Source of the DNA: JBCCMQ01 sp039026235
Lineage (GTDB): Bacteria; Pseudomonadota; Alphaproteobacteria; Rhodobacterales; Rhodobacteraceae
Assembly: GCA_039026235.1 (NCBI GenBank)
Contig: JBCCMQ010000001.1
Coordinates: forward strand, 62,001 to 126,000
DNA length: 64,000 nucleotides
Reading direction: 5' to 3'
Shown here: in pieces, positions 63,215-64,000 of the stretch
Numbering within the stretch: the stretch's first letter is position 1
Layout of the letters: each line of letters starts with the position of its first letter
Translations under genes and position numbers: made by a program
Notes under the pieces: generated by a model
Seen by the model: the letters and a program-made list of their open reading frames with translations, nothing else
Told to the model about the DNA's origin: nothing
The model's database searches: none

Positions 63215-63475
63215 ATGACCACCAAGACACTTTTTAGCGCGGTGCGCCACGTCGGGCACCCGATTGCCGAACTCGCCCATCTTCTTGAGCGGCGTTTTCA
63301 GGAACGTGCCCACCGCAACCGGTTGAAGGACCTTCGGGACCTCGACGATGCCATGCTTAAGGATATCGGCGTGACCCGAGGCGACATCGATGCGGCCACC
63401 AGCCTGCCCCTGTCGGCGGATGCATCAGAGGCGTTGCGCCACCTGTCGCTCGAACGGCGTCGGTTGAACATGTGA
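63215..63475 (+). CDS. DUF1127 family protein
   Basis: An 86-residue basic protein. The DUF1127 core RLKDLRDLDDAMLKDIGVTR sits in the middle, after a lipophilic N-terminal helix (AELAHLLERRFQ). Some alphaproteobacterial DUF1127 proteins take part in RNA metabolism and in nutrient-stress responses. Here the gene is followed by a strong terminator, so it is probably transcribed alone. Confidence 0.87.
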   Translation: MTTKTLFSAVRHVGHPIAELAHLLERRFQERAHRNRLKDLRDLDDAMLKDIGVTRGDIDAATSLPLSADASEALRHLSLERRRLNM

Positions 63476-63543
63476 CCCGAGGGGCGATTTGCGCTAGGCC
63501 TTCCCCATGGCCGTTCGCACAATTCCCGACGCCCTTCGAAACT

Positions 63544-63580
63544 GCCCCGTCGCCCTGGAAGTTCCGCGGCGGGGCTTTTT
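63544..63580 (+). terminator. Rho-independent terminator after the DUF1127 gene
   Basis: GCCCCGTCGC and GCGGCGGGGC pair around a 12-base loop with one T/G wobble and are followed directly by TTTTT. It lies about 70 bp after the DUF1127 stop and just before the DNA ligase gene. Confidence 0.85.
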
Positions 63581-63607
63581 GCGCGTTATCGTTGGCGACA
63601 GCAGCCC

Positions 63608-64000
63608 ATGAAGCGTTTTGCGCAACTCTTCCGGTCACTGGATCAGACGACGAAAACCAATGAAAAGGTTGCAGCGCTCGCCACGTATTTCATCGACGCC
63701 CCCGAAGAAGACAAACTGTGGTGCGTGGCCATCCTGTCCGGGCGGCGCCCGAAACGCACGGTCACGACGACGCTGCTGCGGGCCTGGGCGGCGGAAAGCG
63801 CGGGCATCCCCGACTGGCTTTTTGAAGACAGCTATGCCGTCACGGGCGATCTGTCAGAGACGATTGCGTTGGTATTGCCACCGGCCAAGGGATCCAGCGA
63901 AGGAACGCTGGGGGCATGGATTGCGCGGATTCGATCCCTTTCCAATCTTGAAGAAGATGCTCGCCGCGCGGATGTTCTGTCCGCATGGGACACGCTTGAC
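63608..64000 (+). CDS. ATP-dependent DNA ligase, DNA-damage-response type (3' end outside window)
   Basis: 131 codons are visible before the window edge. The opening MKRFAQLFRSLDQTTKTNEK followed by FIDAPEEDKLWCVAILSGRR matches the N-terminal DNA-binding domain of the ligases that cluster with a DEXH helicase and an exonuclease (cisplatin-damage group). The catalytic lysine motif lies beyond the window, so the identification rests on this domain only. Confidence 0.78.
   Translation, partial: MKRFAQLFRSLDQTTKTNEKVAALATYFIDAPEEDKLWCVAILSGRRPKRTVTTTLLRAWAAESAGIPDWLFEDSYAVTGDLSETIALVLPPAKGSSEGTLGAWIARIRSLSNLEEDARRADVLSAWDTLD

Noticed and set aside
1..64000. CRISPR array, insertion sequence, integrase or rRNA genes
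   Set aside because: No regularly spaced repeats, transposase or integrase motifs, or rRNA-like sequence were seen on either strand.

Overview
The window looks like a chromosome segment of an alphaproteobacterium of the Rhodobacterales (Roseobacter group). The evidence is the protein-level resemblance of nearly every gene to that group (PtsP, DUF6280, DUF1127, metR/metF pair), the alphaproteobacterial order pcm-tolC-popZ-like with valS nearby, a high-GC gene-dense layout, and many 4-bp ATGA/GTGA overlaps. This assignment comes from reading, not from a database search.

Layout. 1-6000: core metabolism (acetyltransferase, ptsP, lysC, DUF1178 protein, histone-deacetylase-like hydrolase). 6186-20079: an iron island with three complete ABC importers of the siderophore/heme class (fecBCDE-like; a one-permease siderophore system; hmuTUV). 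It also holds a pseudoazurin-like cupredoxin, a SAM methyltransferase, a broken siderophore-interacting reductase and an IsdG-type heme monooxygenase. An orphan double-ATPase of the peptide-transporter type sits inside it. No TonB-dependent receptor is present in the window. 20108-26432: a branched-chain-amino-acid-type ABC operon with a terminal GAF gene, and a divergent metal-dependent amidohydrolase. 26540-40465: tRNA-Cys, pcm, tolC, a PopZ-like polar-organiser candidate, efp, ygfZ, two aminotransferases, valS and small conserved genes. 40487-44417: a dienelactone hydrolase, then a visibly more AT-rich stretch with a lone RNA ligase, a multi-pass membrane protein and a long gene-free gap.

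44600-57243: an accessory catabolic region. On the minus strand lie a phytanoyl-CoA-dioxygenase-type Fe/2OG oxygenase and an HD-domain protein that keeps all six di-iron ligands of the MIOX/PhnZ oxygenase family. Downstream of them are a cytosine-deaminase-like amidohydrolase, a BMP-type binding protein, an amidase, and the ATPase and two permeases of a nucleoside-type ABC importer. Divergently transcribed are an orphan xanthine-dehydrogenase/CoxL-type molybdenum subunit and a DUF2235 hydrolase. The oxygenase pair resembles the PhnY/PhnZ and TmpA/TmpB arrangement, but nothing nearby names a phosphonate substrate. It is the best candidate here for an undescribed pathway.

57322-64000: a sulfite-oxidase-fold molybdoenzyme with a membrane cytochrome b, a PaaI thioesterase, divergent metF/metR with a palindromic operator, a secreted two-repeat protein, a LysR regulator divergent from a DUF1127 gene, and the start of a DNA-damage-type ATP-dependent DNA ligase cut by the window edge.
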